From: Amanita rubescens
Lineage: Eukaryota > Basidiomycota > Agaricomycetes > Agaricales > Amanitaceae
Assembly (NCBI GenBank): GCA_015039365.1
Contig: WION01000462.1
Span: 1 to 41,829, forward strand
Direction: 5' to 3'
Length of the DNA: 41,829 nt
The notes under the pieces were generated by a model. It ran no database searches. It was not told the DNA's origin and saw only the letters and a list, made by a program, of their open reading frames with translations. The translations under genes and the position numbers were made by a program. This document shows positions 30,363 to 41,829 of the stretch, piece after piece (the first letter of the stretch is position 1; every line of letters starts with the position of its first letter).

Positions 30363-33300
30363 AGTGCCTGCCGATGAGCGGGCCGCTTCTTGCTGTGCTA
30401 CAAGTAATCACAGATACCCCAATTTAACCTCTCTCTTAGCAATACAACCATTTTTATCATATTCGTCACCTACAATTAACGAGCACCGCTACTACCCTAT
30501 ACACGTATACGTGTGCATGTGGTGAAAGCGCATAGCCTCCTTAGCCGCGATCGGCATGCCAAGTTTATCTGACTACGACTACTATAATATATATCGGACT
30601 GGTATTTTGATCCATCACATGTACATGTCATTGGAAAGTTTCGAGTCGAGTTGAAATATTTGGCATCTTGATAAATAAAACTGCGTACTCCAAGTCAAGT
30701 ATAACTCTTAGTAAACCTGTGCGATGGTACGAGTAGCAGGGGCTGCCCAGGTGGACGTCCGCGTCTGCGCCCGCGCCCTGTCAGCGTCAGTCCAAGGAGT
30801 TCGCTTCGGGTAGACTAAAATAACGTTGATTGCATCGGTTGTGTTTCAGTTCCACCGCCGGCCCGGAGCGGGGTCTTCGCTTCCGTGTCTTTTATTTTTT
30901 TGCCTTGGGGTTGCGTCAACCCAGAGTTGCCTAGAGCGGTTTATAATGATCCAAGCCAGAGATAAAATAACGGGGACTTTTTTTGTCGGTTGCCCAGCAG
31001 AATGGAATAACCAGGACTCAGGACAAACAAGCGCTAGCACATCCATTTCTGGGATTCAAAGAAGGGAACAGGACCGCTAGAACAGAATAAGGCCGCTGAT
31101 AGATCTAGAACTGAGAGAATAGTAGTAGAGTTTCCATTATGCTGGGCCTGTTGGGATCCGATCAGGGATGGGAACAGCAATCCAAGAACGGGAACGGGGC
31201 ATGGAAGGAAAGGGAATAGTCGGGAACATAACTAAGCGAAGCATAAAAAGCATAAACATGACGGGTGGTCATCGCGGGCATCGCTTGTTACCGATTACCG
31301 CGTGTGAAGGTTCCACGTCAGCCTTCCAAAATAACTTAGTGGCAAAGGTTGATGGGCTCTAGACCGTGTGGTCCTCGAGGACCATCAGCGCTGTACTTGC
31401 ATATAAGGAAAGCGTAATAGGACTTGGCATGTGCACCTCAGGGTTCAGCGGGACAGTCCAAGGTTCACTTTGGTCCAGTAGCATGAGGCAACCAACACAC
31501 GGCTGTGCTGTGTTCCATCTTCATAACCAGATTCCAAGAGCATATACACACGCACATACAGTCCTGAAGAAACGTGTCAACGCCAAAAAAGATCCTCTAT
31601 AGGTACCACTCACACCCGTGAGATGCAGTAGGTACTAGACGTCAGAAAACACGGGAAACAGCCATATGCGTTGCTACCCCACACACGTGCCTGTGTCTCG
31701 TTATCTCGCCTTCCTTGCCATGATCGACAGCGGCAGTGCCTGGCAAAGTTGCTATTCCGAGGGTTCAGAGGTAAAGTTCCTTGAGCGCCTGGATAGCCGG
31801 GAAGTTTTATCAATAGGCGTCCGTCAACCGCTGGATAAGGTTCGAGTAATACCCTGCAGCTGAATGGGTTGGGCTATTCAGTTTTCAAGAAGTGAATGAA
31901 AAGGGAAATGCCGCACAACGGGGCCACGATTAAACCGACGTGGTTGGTAAGGCGGGCGCTGTCTGTCCATATGGTCGATTCTCCCATATCAAAACGGGTA
32001 CGCCGCACTAGTCAGAAGTCCCAATTCTGAAATGTGGAATCAATTGGTGCGTCACGGTTGAAAGCGAGGATCAAGAGGGCACCAATAAAGTTCAATTCAG
32101 CCTTCTTCACGATGCATCATGAAATTGTTCATATTTAGCAACGCCACAAAAATAACTCGTACGACGAATCTAGCCGGCAGATCTTGGCCATATGCTTGAA
32201 AATCATACTCTCTCTTATTCGGCAGACGACGCGTAACTCCTGCCTTTATCGACCGCACAAATCTAGATATGGAAACCGATGGACCGCAATGTTCGGTGTT
32301 CGAGTCATGGAGCGTAATAAGGTATCATAGCGCCTTTCCAGTTCTGGGTTTCATTGTCTGCGTCTGACACACCGCTTCCTATCGTCATTTGACGTTTATG
32401 AACCCTTGACAATCATGACCAGTCACTGTGCACCGATACATCGATCAGGTAAGCTGTACAATTTAACTGGCTTCGATCAGGGCCGCGGGTGCCCGCCCAT
32501 AAGTTGCACCTGGCGCCGATCTGGCACATCTGAATACTTATTATCACCACGGAACGCCACGACCGCCATTCAGATCATCTGACTAACCAGCATCTTCTCC
32601 GAATATGGAGAAATTAAGGCTACACTGTGCAAATGATGGATGAAACGGTCACTAGAGCAGCAATAAGATCATCGGGAACACATGTTCGTTCCATCCACAG
32701 GCCTTGCATGTTGAGGTTTCTCACATATGACAAGTCAGCAAGCGATTGCGTATGGAACACTGGAACTGACAATCTATTTTTTGCGGCTTTCGCGTGTTCC
32801 TAAATATACCGAATCCAAATACCCCGAATTATCTGCTCGCGTGCGGACGACCGCACCTCTATTCGCTTCCACGCGTACGTAGAAGAGTATGGTTCTCACC
32901 AACGTGTGCCTCGGCGGAGATCCTAGTTCATCGGCTGTTTCGACTGGATGCCTGCTATGGATGTTGACATTCGTGGAACGCAACGAGTGAGCCGTATCAC
33001 TTTTCTTTCCTTTTTTTTTTAATCCAAACTACGCTAGCGAGTCCGACTCGGACCGATGCATGTAATCAAAGTAGCCAAGCGAAACGCGACAGTATATGAT
33101 AGGATCAATAGTATGAATACTAACTCGTTAACGGCGAAATGTACTAACCAATGTGCAATTGCAAATAGTGCAACCACGAAGCGATTAAGTAACTGGACAC
33201 TAGCTTCTCCAGGGATCAAATGATTATATCTTTGTAACCGCCCAAGAGACGTGTCATGATCAAACATTGCTAGGCTCGAAACACTTGACCCAATAGAGAC

Positions 33301-33680
33301 GACATTTATCCGTCGGGGTGGAATGAGCGCAGTGGGAGAAGAGTACACAATGGATCGCCTACTATGGTAAGTGGAAGAAAGAAGGGCTGTGCATGCTGAA
33401 TGATAAGCGCTATGTTTTACAATTATCCCAATACGCTGCGCATCCGAACAAGGTAACTCGATTTAATATGTTTCCAAGGCAAACGTACCTAAAACTGTAT
33501 AAGAGGCTTTCGTCGTTTCAGGCCTATGCAGTGCGAAAAAAGCGAATGTAGCAATATCATTAAGTCTTGATCACACTTACGGAAATACAATGACTCGCAG
33601 AAGGCAAGCCAGTCGCCGACGCAGGATAAGGACCTAGGAATATCACCACATCTGCCTCACTTCATACAACCCATTTAAGG
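30363..33680. other. 3.3-kb region without recognisable genes
   Basis: Only short frames on both strands (for example 30826–31080, 31366–31602, 33034–33348), none with a domain, signal peptide or convincing splice structure. A purine-rich stretch lies near 31160–31240. It may be worn repeat DNA or a non-coding transcript; I see nothing decisive. Confidence 0.45.
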
Positions 33681-34888
33681 CTATGAGTCGACTTCCATCA
33701 TACCAGCATCGCTACGCTGCGCAGGCGAAGCAGCATTTGACTTTGCTGCGCGCCTGGTAGATGCAGATCGTCGCTGCGCCTCGGGACTTGAATATTGCCC
33801 AGAAAGCTGAGGAGACGTGCCTCGTGACGGTGTTTTCCTTGAACGCGGTGCATGATTAAAATGGTTACATTTCGGGCAGGTATATTCTAAAATCATCCGT
33901 TGAAGCAACAGTTAATTCAAATTGAATGATACTGACCTGTATCATCCCACAAGCTCTCCTTCACGAGTCCATTGTGAGCATGGCATTTTTCACAAATAAG
34001 TGCGTAACGCGATGTTGGAGTGTTGGAGTCCTCGTCTCCCAAAAGGACATCGGCAACTTTATCGTACCATTGCTTACGTGGCATAAAGGGAGATGGCGGT
34101 GCTAGAATTGAATACATTAGTTGATAACATATGTGATCGACAGCGCATGACGTACGTGGCTGTAACGCTGGTGGCACAGGTGCTCTCGCAGTTGACGGCG
34201 TTGTTTGAAGCTGTTGAGGCGTCCCTGGTGGAACAGGGCTTGAAACAACTCTTTGACGCAGTGGCGAATTCATCGGAGTCGAGTCATATTTACTTAGCAA
34301 TTCCTGCGTCGAATAGTAGTTGGTTTTCTTCTTGATATCCTCCACAACGCTACGTTGTTTCTTCAACAATTGTTGAAGCGTTTTTTCTTTGCATCCTCGA
34401 TGAATACCGACAATCGGACGCGCTACAATATCAATGCTTACCTTCGGCGTCGCCCTTCCTTCGATACCATATCTGCACTATGCGTCGTATAAACAGGATT
34501 CTAAAGCAAAAGTTAGTGAGGTCAAACAGCGCGAACTTAGGCTACTGACATGATTGGGCCAAGAAACACTGGAATCGCCTTCATAGCCTTCTCCACTTCT
34601 GATTGTCGCCGCGTGTTATAAAAGCGCGGCAGCAAACTGGTATACCACAATGAAATGTACGCTCCCCATGCAGCTAGCGTGTACAGCGTGGCAAGCAAAG
34701 TGGAGCGACGCTCGCGCAGGCGTATTTCTGATAGGCGTGTCTGGCGATTGCGAACATCGTCTGCAAGTTTGGCAAGGATAGTTTCGTAGTCGCCTTCCTC
34801 TTTCTGTGGAGATCCGCTTTCTTTAGAATTTGTTACGTCGAACGGCAGATTCTCGTACCGGCTTAAAAAGCCTCTTTAGGAATGACAT
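33681..34888 (-). CDS. lnp1: Lunapark-family ER junction protein
   Basis: Stabilises three-way junctions of the tubular ER network. Exons: 34888–34859, 34803–34550, 34500–34442, 34386–34156, 34101–33937 and 33886–33681, giving 314 aa. The N-terminus MSFLKRLFK is followed by the family's DYETIL…RQTRLSEIRLRERR stretch, then two membrane segments (about 45–67 and 87–106), a coiled-coil region (QQLLKKQRSVVEDIKKKTNYYS) and a C-terminal zinc ribbon with C228/C231 and C250/C253. The tail is Ser/Arg-rich. The 54-nt stretch 34102–34155 is open in frame, but GTACGT, CTAAT and CTAG signals mark it as an intron, and removing it restores a Pro-rich linker. Intron 3's acceptor (AAAG at 34387) is a choice between two in-frame options. 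No defects seen. Confidence 0.88.
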
Positions 34889-36307
34889 GCCAAGTTGGAC
34901 GAAGAGATCTGTATACAACTGAAGATGAAAGGAAAGGCGTACAAGCTGCGTCACTGACGTGTTAGCTCCGACTCACGTGCTCACCGTCACACCAAGATAA
35001 AAATTGGGCTGTACGCCATACGGCCAACTCACTGACTCGCGATTTTCCTGGATTACATAGCACGCCAGTCAGAACATGGTGAATATTATGACAGGAACTC
35101 TCGGCTGTCGCAACAACCTGTGCACAAGTTGATATATGACATTTATTATCCTGTTCCCTGTTTATGTAAACATGTACAAACATAGTAGTAATAGTATTCG
35201 GTCCCATTATCAGGGACCTTCAACTTCAGGTATTTGGCTGGCAAGGTACTTATTCTCGGGAAAGATAGCGCCGGAATCTTTAGGTCTGCTTATCCTGACA
35301 GTTGTTGACACTTTCTCCTTGATGGGGGGATGCAACGCGACACTGCCTGGTTTGTACTAATGACGCGATCGGTCGGACATTCCCATCCAAACACTCGTCC
35401 TACATAGTCATATTGATTGCTGCTGGAAAGAGTGAGTCAAATAGTTTACACAGCTGTCTAAGAGTCATGGCCTTGCGACAGTTTTAATATGTTTCAAGAG
35501 TCGGGATCCCACGAGTCGTCGGCACTAACGTTCTGGCGTCCATTTCGTACCCGACCTGACTCTTGGCGCCAACTTCAAGTTCCTCATAAGGCAAAAGATG
35601 GACCAGGTCACGGGTTGAATGTGCTCCAGGTACCTGGTCTGAGAAAATAGGTGTTCAAAACCCGACTTTCACCATTGCGCCCTGATGATACTAATGGAGG
35701 ACATTGGTGGGAGAAATCAGAGCAAAAAAGAGTGAAGTTGCTGTTGTGGGAACGAATCAGATCTATGTACGCTAATCCCCCTTGAGGCGCACAGCATAGT
35801 TGGGTCATGTTGCCATTGGCATGGAACTTTCCTGAAATGGCAGTGTGCCATGTATACGAAGCTCCGAACCAGTCGGTCTAATACTGCAGTCCACCCCTTT
35901 ACGTCAAGAATCCATGCAAGAGCTCGATGTGCCTATTACACTCTGGCCCACTGGTCTCGAAATACCTCCGGTGACTGTAAACCAGAACGTAAGAAATCAC
36001 CGCTGATAGGTACGGGGGTTCCATACTAACTTTTGGCCAAACCCCGGTCATCTATGAATTCAGCAGGGATTTTTCCGTACTACTTGTGAGTACGAGTTGC
36101 CCTCGCTACCGAGATCAGATCATTCACCCAGACATGAGATCTGAAGATCTTACCACTAGTTCGTTCAAACTGAATCCAGCCCACCATTTTAGGCTCGTTA
36201 TAATGTCGAACCCGTCAACACAGGTTTTCCGTCAAAGCTCATTGGCATACCTTCGACGGCCTTTAAAAAGCCTAGGATAGTCTCTGAAATCCCATCTCAT
36301 CCACCCA
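34889..36307. other. intergenic region between divergent genes
   Basis: 1.4 kb between the Lunapark start (minus) and the GATA-factor start (plus). No gene supported. Just upstream of the GATA factor are several GATC/AGATCT sites (36112–36150), which could bind GATA-type proteins, but the match is weak. Confidence 0.45.
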
Positions 36308-37487
36308 ATGACTCAACGCGGCGCATACTTCCAGAACAACCTCGGAGGACAACCAAGCGCTTCCTCTCCAACCCCATATCCTCCGACACCTTATAGCCAG
36401 GCACGCCGCTCACCACAGGAGACAACGCCGCCGATACATTATTCAGGATTGAGTGGTTACGGAGGCTCTGGTACTTCGTTCATTGTTACACTTCAGCGGT
36501 TTTTGACGATACATCCTCACAGGCGCCGGCCAGACACCCGAAGTCGCCATCTCCCATAGATCCCGTACATCCCTTGGACAGGCTCATCACTCTAACCCCT
36601 CTACCGAATATCCGAGGACGCATCACCAGCTGTCGCACTCGCATACTCCAGCTCCATGGGATGGTCAATCACCACAGCCGTATGGATATGCGCACGTGTC
36701 TTCTTCATCTTACTCAGGGCAGTCGTGGCCGGCGAACCATACTCAGCCCATAGGACAACAAAGCTATTACCAGCGAAATGATCTACACGACCAAGGCGCG
36801 CAGTACATGGGTATGGTCGGTGTCCCGAACGGAGCAGTACCACGCGGACCATCATCTGGATCGTCCATGGTTTCTGCGAATCACTCGTCCCAACAGTGGG
36901 CAGGCTCTTCAGGCGCCACATCGGATCCTCAGTCTTTCTACATGTTCAATATGCGAGATAATGACTCACACCTCCGACCTTCGCCGGATATGCCTGCAAG
37001 CGGCTACACTTTCTCACCTGCACCCTCTCCATCATCGTCACCATCGCCTTCCCGAGTAATTGATACGTCCCCGATCCTCGGTCCTCGCAGGGCGAGCATT
37101 GACGCCACAACAAATGTAAAACGATGTTCACATTGTCAAGCGACTTCTACACCACTGTGGAGGCGAAACCCGATGAACATGCAACCATTGTGCAACGCAT
37201 GTGGGTTGTATCTTCAACAGCGAAACAAGCTCCGTCCACAGGAGCTCATAGATGCGAGTATAGAAGACGACGAGAGTACGGATGAGTCGGACCTGGATCC
37301 TTCCGCGCCGAGGTGCAGCCACTGCCAGACGCACGTTACTTCAGTCTGGAGGCGAAGCAAAACAGGCGAACAGCTTTGTAATGCTTGTGGTGTGTACCTG
37401 AGACTAAGAGGGAAGCCGCGCCCTCTAAGTCTGAAGCAAAAGAAGATTAAACCACGTCCCCATTCTTCGAAGAATGCGGCGAAGTAA
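36308..37487 (+). CDS. transcription factor with two GATA-type zinc fingers
   Basis: Nuclear DNA-binding regulator. Two exons: 36308–36470 and 36523–37487. The 52-nt intron has donor GTACTT, branch TTGACG and acceptor CACAG, giving 375 aa. The first 240 residues are Ser/Pro/Gln/Tyr-rich, likely disordered and activating. Finger 1 is CX2CX18CX2C (C256, C259, C278, C281) with STPLWRR and LCNACGLY. Finger 2 is CX2CX17CX2C (C319, C322, C340, C343) with TSVWRR and LCNACGVY. A short acidic linker joins them and a basic tail follows. Two-finger fungal GATA factors include iron regulators (Urbs1/SreA type), but the Cys-rich spacer of those proteins is absent, so I do not assign that role. Target genes unknown. 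Confidence 0.9.
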
Positions 37488-38461
37488 GAGACTATGTTAC
37501 ATCAGTTAGATTTTGGAGGACATTTTGTTTATTTAACAGTACAGATTTCGCCTTTCGACAGGTCTATTTATTGCGCTACAGACCAACCGTAATTCGAGTG
37601 ATATCATAACCTTCAGGGACTCTTGTACATTACAGCATTGGACATTATTACCCCATCGATACATTACATCCTAACTCATAATTCATCTCTGAAAGAGTCA
37701 TTTTGTTATTTTGCTGCGCATGAGTCGTCTTTCGGTGCCTCAAGGTTGTGGGATCGAATTTCCGATTAATCCGGACGATCCAGGCTGTCGAGGAAGTCGT
37801 TTCTACGATCATGTAGAGCGAATGCGGATAAACCCATAATAATTAGATCGCCGCTTGCGATGTACCAAAGTAGTCATCCAGGGACAACGCGGATTATAAT
37901 TCTAGAATGAATAAATTCAATCGGGTATAGTGGAAGCGATGGGTTGAAGGATCGACAAAGAACTATTCGTAAGCGCGCCGTGGGCATCACGTCATATTTA
38001 GGTAGTTCTAATTCTTCGCATGACTGAGCCGGCCCTTGAATTAGGAACGCCAGTTCCGGTTTTCCGTTTGCATGAGAAGAAAGAGTCAATGGCGTGGGTT
38101 GACGAACTGGATCAAATGTTGAATCCAGTCTGCAAGGCTGTATCATCCCTAATACGGACCGCAATGCGGAGTATGCAAGGACATAGCACTGTATGTGTTT
38201 CAGGTGGTTGACAACGGGCTTCTTGGACAGACTACTGTCGTAATTGGTTGATAAATTACGCAGGAGCTTTAAAGCTGTGCTGTGGGGTTCCCAGGGTTGC
38301 CTTGTAGGCAGATCAGCTCCTCGAGGATGAACCTGAAACGCTTTCCAGTGCCTGTGCATGTTCATTTACGTACGTGGTTGAGTGCAAGGGTGACGCTTAT
38401 TTCAATTTATTTGGCAATGCATTCTGAACCAAATAGGTTCAAAATCCTATTCCACTGCCCA
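37488..38461. other. intergenic region
   Basis: 3' flank of the GATA factor and 5' flank of the next gene. A minus-strand frame of 163 codons (37874–38365) is the only sizeable one; it has no recognisable domain, and I leave it uncalled. Confidence 0.4.
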
Positions 38462-39358
38462 ATGGCATGGGTTATTCTTGACTATCTCTGCTGCTTCAGA
38501 TGTCCAAAACGTCATGATGAGGTACCTGACATGGAGGATGAAAGAAGATATTTGATTCCCCCACCTCCTGATGATGACATGTAAGCCAAGTCTGTGCTAT
38601 TTGCAAAAACGCCTAAAATGCTGTAAAATCAAGGTTCGAAGATGCGTTGTTACATCAACGGAGGTTGGATGAACAACTTGGGGGTATTATACGGTCTAAA
38701 GGAGGGTAAGTGACACTCGGAGCACAGCCTCGTCATATGTAACACCGCTATACAGGAAGATGGTCAATGTCACTTCTCATCTGCCTTTCAACCTTCACAA
38801 TAGAGCATTGCCTGACGACTCACTTGCAAATTCCCGTTCAGGATCAAGGTCCGTGGACCTACACCACGCTCAGGGATACGAAGACGACCGGTTACGACCA
38901 CGGCGTTGGTCCTCCCAAGAACGATACAGAACTGAACCCCGATCCCGGCCTCCCAGCGTTTATGAGCGTCCAACGACCTTACAGCCGTCCGTCTTCACCA
39001 GAGTCTGTCTACAGAGATACAATCCGTCGGGAGCCCATCCTCAATCTGAGATTAGTTGGCTACGTTCCCCCCAGTACCGTGGACGGAGCATGTCCAAAAA
39101 TTCCGATACAGCAAAAAAAGGAATCACCAGGCCCCGAGATTTCCAGGTCTATAAACTCGTCAGCTGGTACACCTCCAGTATGTGGCATGTGACCCCTATC
39201 GTCTCCGCGCTGACTTAAAACAAATATCAGCAGGAACCCCATCAATTACAGCTCCAAGGTGTAGATCTAATATGTATCAAGTTGGGGAGACTGATGATGA
39301 TACGTATGTCTGCTTTGCCATCGTCTCGTCTATTTTTTCGTCTCTGATTAAAACATGA
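38462..39358 (+). CDS. possible Ragulator/LAMTOR1-like small protein (tentative)
   Basis: A tentative gene of four exons: 38462–38580, 38634–38705, 38756–39177 and 39231–39358, 246 aa if all joins are right. The supported core is a Cys-containing start (YLCCFRCPKR), an acidic stretch (RRYLIPPPPDDDMFEDALL), and LDEQLGGIIRSKGGKMVNV then LPFNL. A Cys-rich N-terminus, an acidic linker and this helix resemble LAMTOR1/Meh1-type lysosomal adaptors, which anchor TORC1 regulators to the vacuole; this is from general resemblance only. The second half is Arg/Ser/Pro-rich, and another frame is also open there. The start is uncertain: CTTGAC…CTTCAG before 38495 looks like an intron end, so an unseen upstream exon may supply the true N-terminus. 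Confidence 0.42.
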
Positions 39359-39584
39359 TTGATGGCGATCGGAGACGAATATTGGCGGTGACAGCTTTGA
39401 ACGTTTGAACGTTTGATGCGCATGGCACAGTGACAACCCTGTGAACATACTTGCATTACATCAATACTTTCGACTATCAGTGGATACTTCCATATGCTCG
39501 TCTCCAGTGCACCGAAATATTTTAGGGTCAAAAATGTATACCATAAATAGTGTACTGGTACCGTCAGTTAGCATTAAAAGAAAT

Positions 39585-41829
39585 TTATTGCTTGAATGCA
39601 TTCCATGCGTCGTTCAGGGCACCAAACACACCATTCGCGAGCATCCTCTGCTCCACTGTCGAGTTGGTGGGATTCAGCTACAGAACCATCCATCTTAGTA
39701 TCCAATAACCTGACACGACATCCTCACTGTACCTTATCTGGATGCAATTTCGCGATCGTCTTGGTATACCTGATCTTAACTTGCGCAGGCGACACTAATT
39801 CTGCCATACCCACTTTCTGCAATCCAAGCTCCGGCCACAAAACGAGATCTAGGCTGGCAAGCAACGCTCGGATGTTAGTCTCTTTCCCACCCTTCCAAGC
39901 TAGATCCTTCCATCACGTTGTCTTTGAGCTCGTGTCTAGCTTGATCCTCCGCCTCGGCTGCGTCATTGGCTGATCGTAGCTTTGCAAGTGCCTCGGACGG
40001 TCCTGAAAGTACTTGCGGTCTTGCCGGCCGTGGTTTAGGCTTTCTAGGACCATCTATCGGTTGCGCCATCGACAAGGACGATGACGCTGCCTGAACCATC
40101 CGCCTACATCTTCCGACGCCTCTGACGGCCTCGCTTCGAATATTTGGCTTTACCCACTCCTTACCAGCAAGCGCTTCCCAGTCTTTCTTCGCATCCTCCC
40201 ACTTCTCGCGCCCCTCAAATGCCTCAGCTCGACGCTTCAAAGCCTTCGTCATACCGTCTGCAAGGTCCACACTCGCTCCTTCATCCGCACGTGAGACCTT
40301 GAGTTCCCGCGCGGGATGATATCCCATGCCAATAATTCCAAGGACGACAGTGGCATCATCTACCGCCCCAGAAGAATCGCCAGTCTTTAGGCGTGCAGTG
40401 CCCGATTATTGTATAAAGGAACGAGCAACAAATGGGAATCGGGTAACGTGGCAATGGCAGTTGCATATGCAGCCTCCGCTTCGCTGTACTGTCCTAGTTT
40501 GAATTTTTCGGCACCTCGGTCCTTGTGCTGCGTTGATATTGATATAGCGGATGAAGAGGCTGACACTACGCTCGCACGGGGTGCCGCGCGGACAGGCGAG
40601 GGAGCGCGAGGTGTACCTGTCCTCGTTGTGTTTCCCGCTTTGGGTGACGGGTCGACCATTTCGGGGTCGGTTTTCGGTTTTGGTTTTCCACGCCGCCATG
40701 GAGAAACATACGCTGTCGGTCGTTTGATGACAGTAGGTCAGCTGCTGCGGTGGTAGTAGTGGCTAGCTCAGACGAGTCGCGTGGAGTTAGTGCTAGCGCG
40801 TGATTCAGAAAGAGAGATTTGTTGCGAAGAAATCTGATTTCGTCGTGTGGCTTGATCGTTATCTGTATTGTCCCTGTACGTGCCTTCGGCAGCTCCCACC
40901 TCGGCCTCACCACCTGCCGTGTCTGTCATCCACTTCGGCCGACCAGACAAATGGCTCGCTGGCTTCTTAGAAGCCAAAGCAAAGTTAGATCCAGTGGCCC
41001 GTTCCTCGTATACCTTTTGTATTCGTTCCTTTCCTTCTCGCCAGAATATGCTTGCCTTATTAAGCATACCAAATCCGATCTCGCTTGCCTGAGCAATCAA
41101 TTTATCTGCTTGTTCCTGCAGATTTTGCTCATTGTCGCGTTGCAAACTAGATGATCTACTTCTTTCTTTTATTCGATCTCGATGGCCACGGGGAAGCGCG
41201 GGGACGTTTGCTGGAGATTGACGTCGTGGTGTGGGAGGGTGGGAAGACGAGGCGCTCCATTTGAAAGGAGCATCTCTAGCGCTCCCTGAACGTCTAGCCC
41301 AGTATCCGTAGCAGCAAGCGCTACCCGTGCTTGCTGCAGTGAGAAACCCATCTCGACAATTTGTCCGAGGATATGCGGTGGTGGGCTTACAGGCCTCGAA
41401 TCCACCTGTTTGCTGCCACGCGTATCTGGAGCGTTTCCTGCTTTGTGTGAGAAAATAGTTCAGCACTATTGAAAACCACGCACGTTCTCTAAAGGTCGTG
41501 GGATTGAATCAATGGGTTTTCCAAGGTCACCGAGAATATCATCTTCGTCCTCGGCACCCTGACTTAACAAACCATCGTTTAGGTCATATAGCCCGTTTGT
41601 TCGGGAATGGAACCGTCTGTGGCGACTGGCTATCGGCCGTCATGAGATCATCCATGTCCCAAAGTTGGCGTGATCGTGGGGGATCAGGTGTTGATAACTT
41701 TGTGCTGGCCGCGGAAGTACCGGCTGGATTTGCAAAGTCATCCAATCCCCAATCATCATCAGTGGAAGATGGTTTCGCTTCTGTTGGTTTCGTCGAACCC
41801 GCTCGCTGTGGTTGCGATAGAGACCCAAA
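39585..41829 (-). CDS. auxilin/Swa2-like clathrin-uncoating J protein, 5'-partial, with frame breaks
   Basis: J-domain cofactor expected to recruit Hsp70 and strip clathrin from vesicles. The gene runs off the right edge. Visible parts in order: N-terminal acidic DDDWGLDDF/LWDMDDL motifs (41614–41829) and EDEDDILGDLGKP (41480–41558), as in clathrin-binding proteins; a UBA domain (about 41437–41255, ILGQIVEMGFS); a helical linker (SEIGFGMLNKASIFWREGKE, about 41080–41020); a TPR repeat (AEKFKLGQYSEAEAAY, about 40520–40470); and a C-terminal J-like domain with HPDK (about 39735) split by an intron (39678–39732). The last exon, 39585–39677, ends FKQ. Adjacent conserved segments lie in different frames with no good splice sites near 41250, 40711, 40397 and 39900. 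This is either a decayed or non-functional allele or assembly indels. Confidence 0.75.

Noticed and set aside
34102..34155. 18 extra in-frame residues in Lunapark
   Set aside because: The segment has GTACGT, CTAAT and CTAG signals and breaks a Pro-rich linker, so it is treated as an in-frame intron.
37874..38365. 163-codon minus-strand frame downstream of the GATA factor
   Set aside because: Protein-like in places, but no domain, no splice support, and it overlaps the likely 5' part of the LAMTOR1-like gene.
1..41829. CRISPR array, operon or other prokaryotic features
   Set aside because: No short regularly spaced repeats; introns, Pol III tRNA terminators and gene types show fungal nuclear DNA.

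Overview
This window looks like nuclear DNA of a filamentous basidiomycete, probably Agaricomycotina. Nearly all genes carry many short GT–AG introns (about 40–100 nt) with CTGAC/CTAAC-like branch sites. The gene content also fits: an expanded-type P450, a GH16 glucanase, a chromodomain Ty3/gypsy element and tRNA-Asp genes. A Rhizoctonia/Ceratobasidium-like fungus is my best guess from general resemblance; that is inference, not proof. Exon structures were built by hand from splice signals, reading phase and agreement between paralogs, so most coding features span several exons given in their entries.

Region 1 (1–9.6 kb) is a head-to-tail, minus-strand cluster of small secreted-protein genes. 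Three three-exon paralogs are visible (453–6635, 7074–7682, 8671–9392), plus the promoter of a fourth whose body lies left of the window. Each has a signal peptide, phase-0 introns at the same two positions, and a shared TATA/upstream block. A 5,521-bp Ty3/gypsy element with apparently identical 188-bp LTRs and a GGTGG target duplication sits exactly inside the second intron of the first paralog.

Region 2 (10–20.5 kb) is ordinary gene-rich DNA. It holds a tRNA-Asp, a 504-aa N-terminally membrane-anchored orphan, a nine-exon P450 (517 aa), a GH16 glucanase-like enzyme (396 aa), a Nudix CoA-diphosphatase-like protein (333 aa) and a second, identical tRNA-Asp. The P450 and Nudix genes each carry a microexon (18 and 21 nt).

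Region 3 (20.8–26.5 kb) is a birth-and-death array of a 121-residue protein family I do not recognise. Two copies are intact (22387 and 24702), four are broken, and there is at least one promoter unit without a gene.

Region 4 (26.8–30.4 kb) has an orphan minus-strand ORF and a gene encoding two tandem dual-specificity-phosphatase domains. The first has an intact HCx5R loop and the second a shortened one. The 3' flank of this gene is itself a ~224-bp tandem duplication. About 3.3 kb with no recognisable gene follows.

Region 5 (33.7–41.8 kb) holds housekeeping and regulatory genes: Lunapark (ER junction protein), a two-finger GATA factor, a tentative Ragulator/LAMTOR1-like protein, and an auxilin/Swa2-like UBA–TPR–J-domain protein cut by the right edge. 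As written, the auxilin gene contains several reading-frame breaks.
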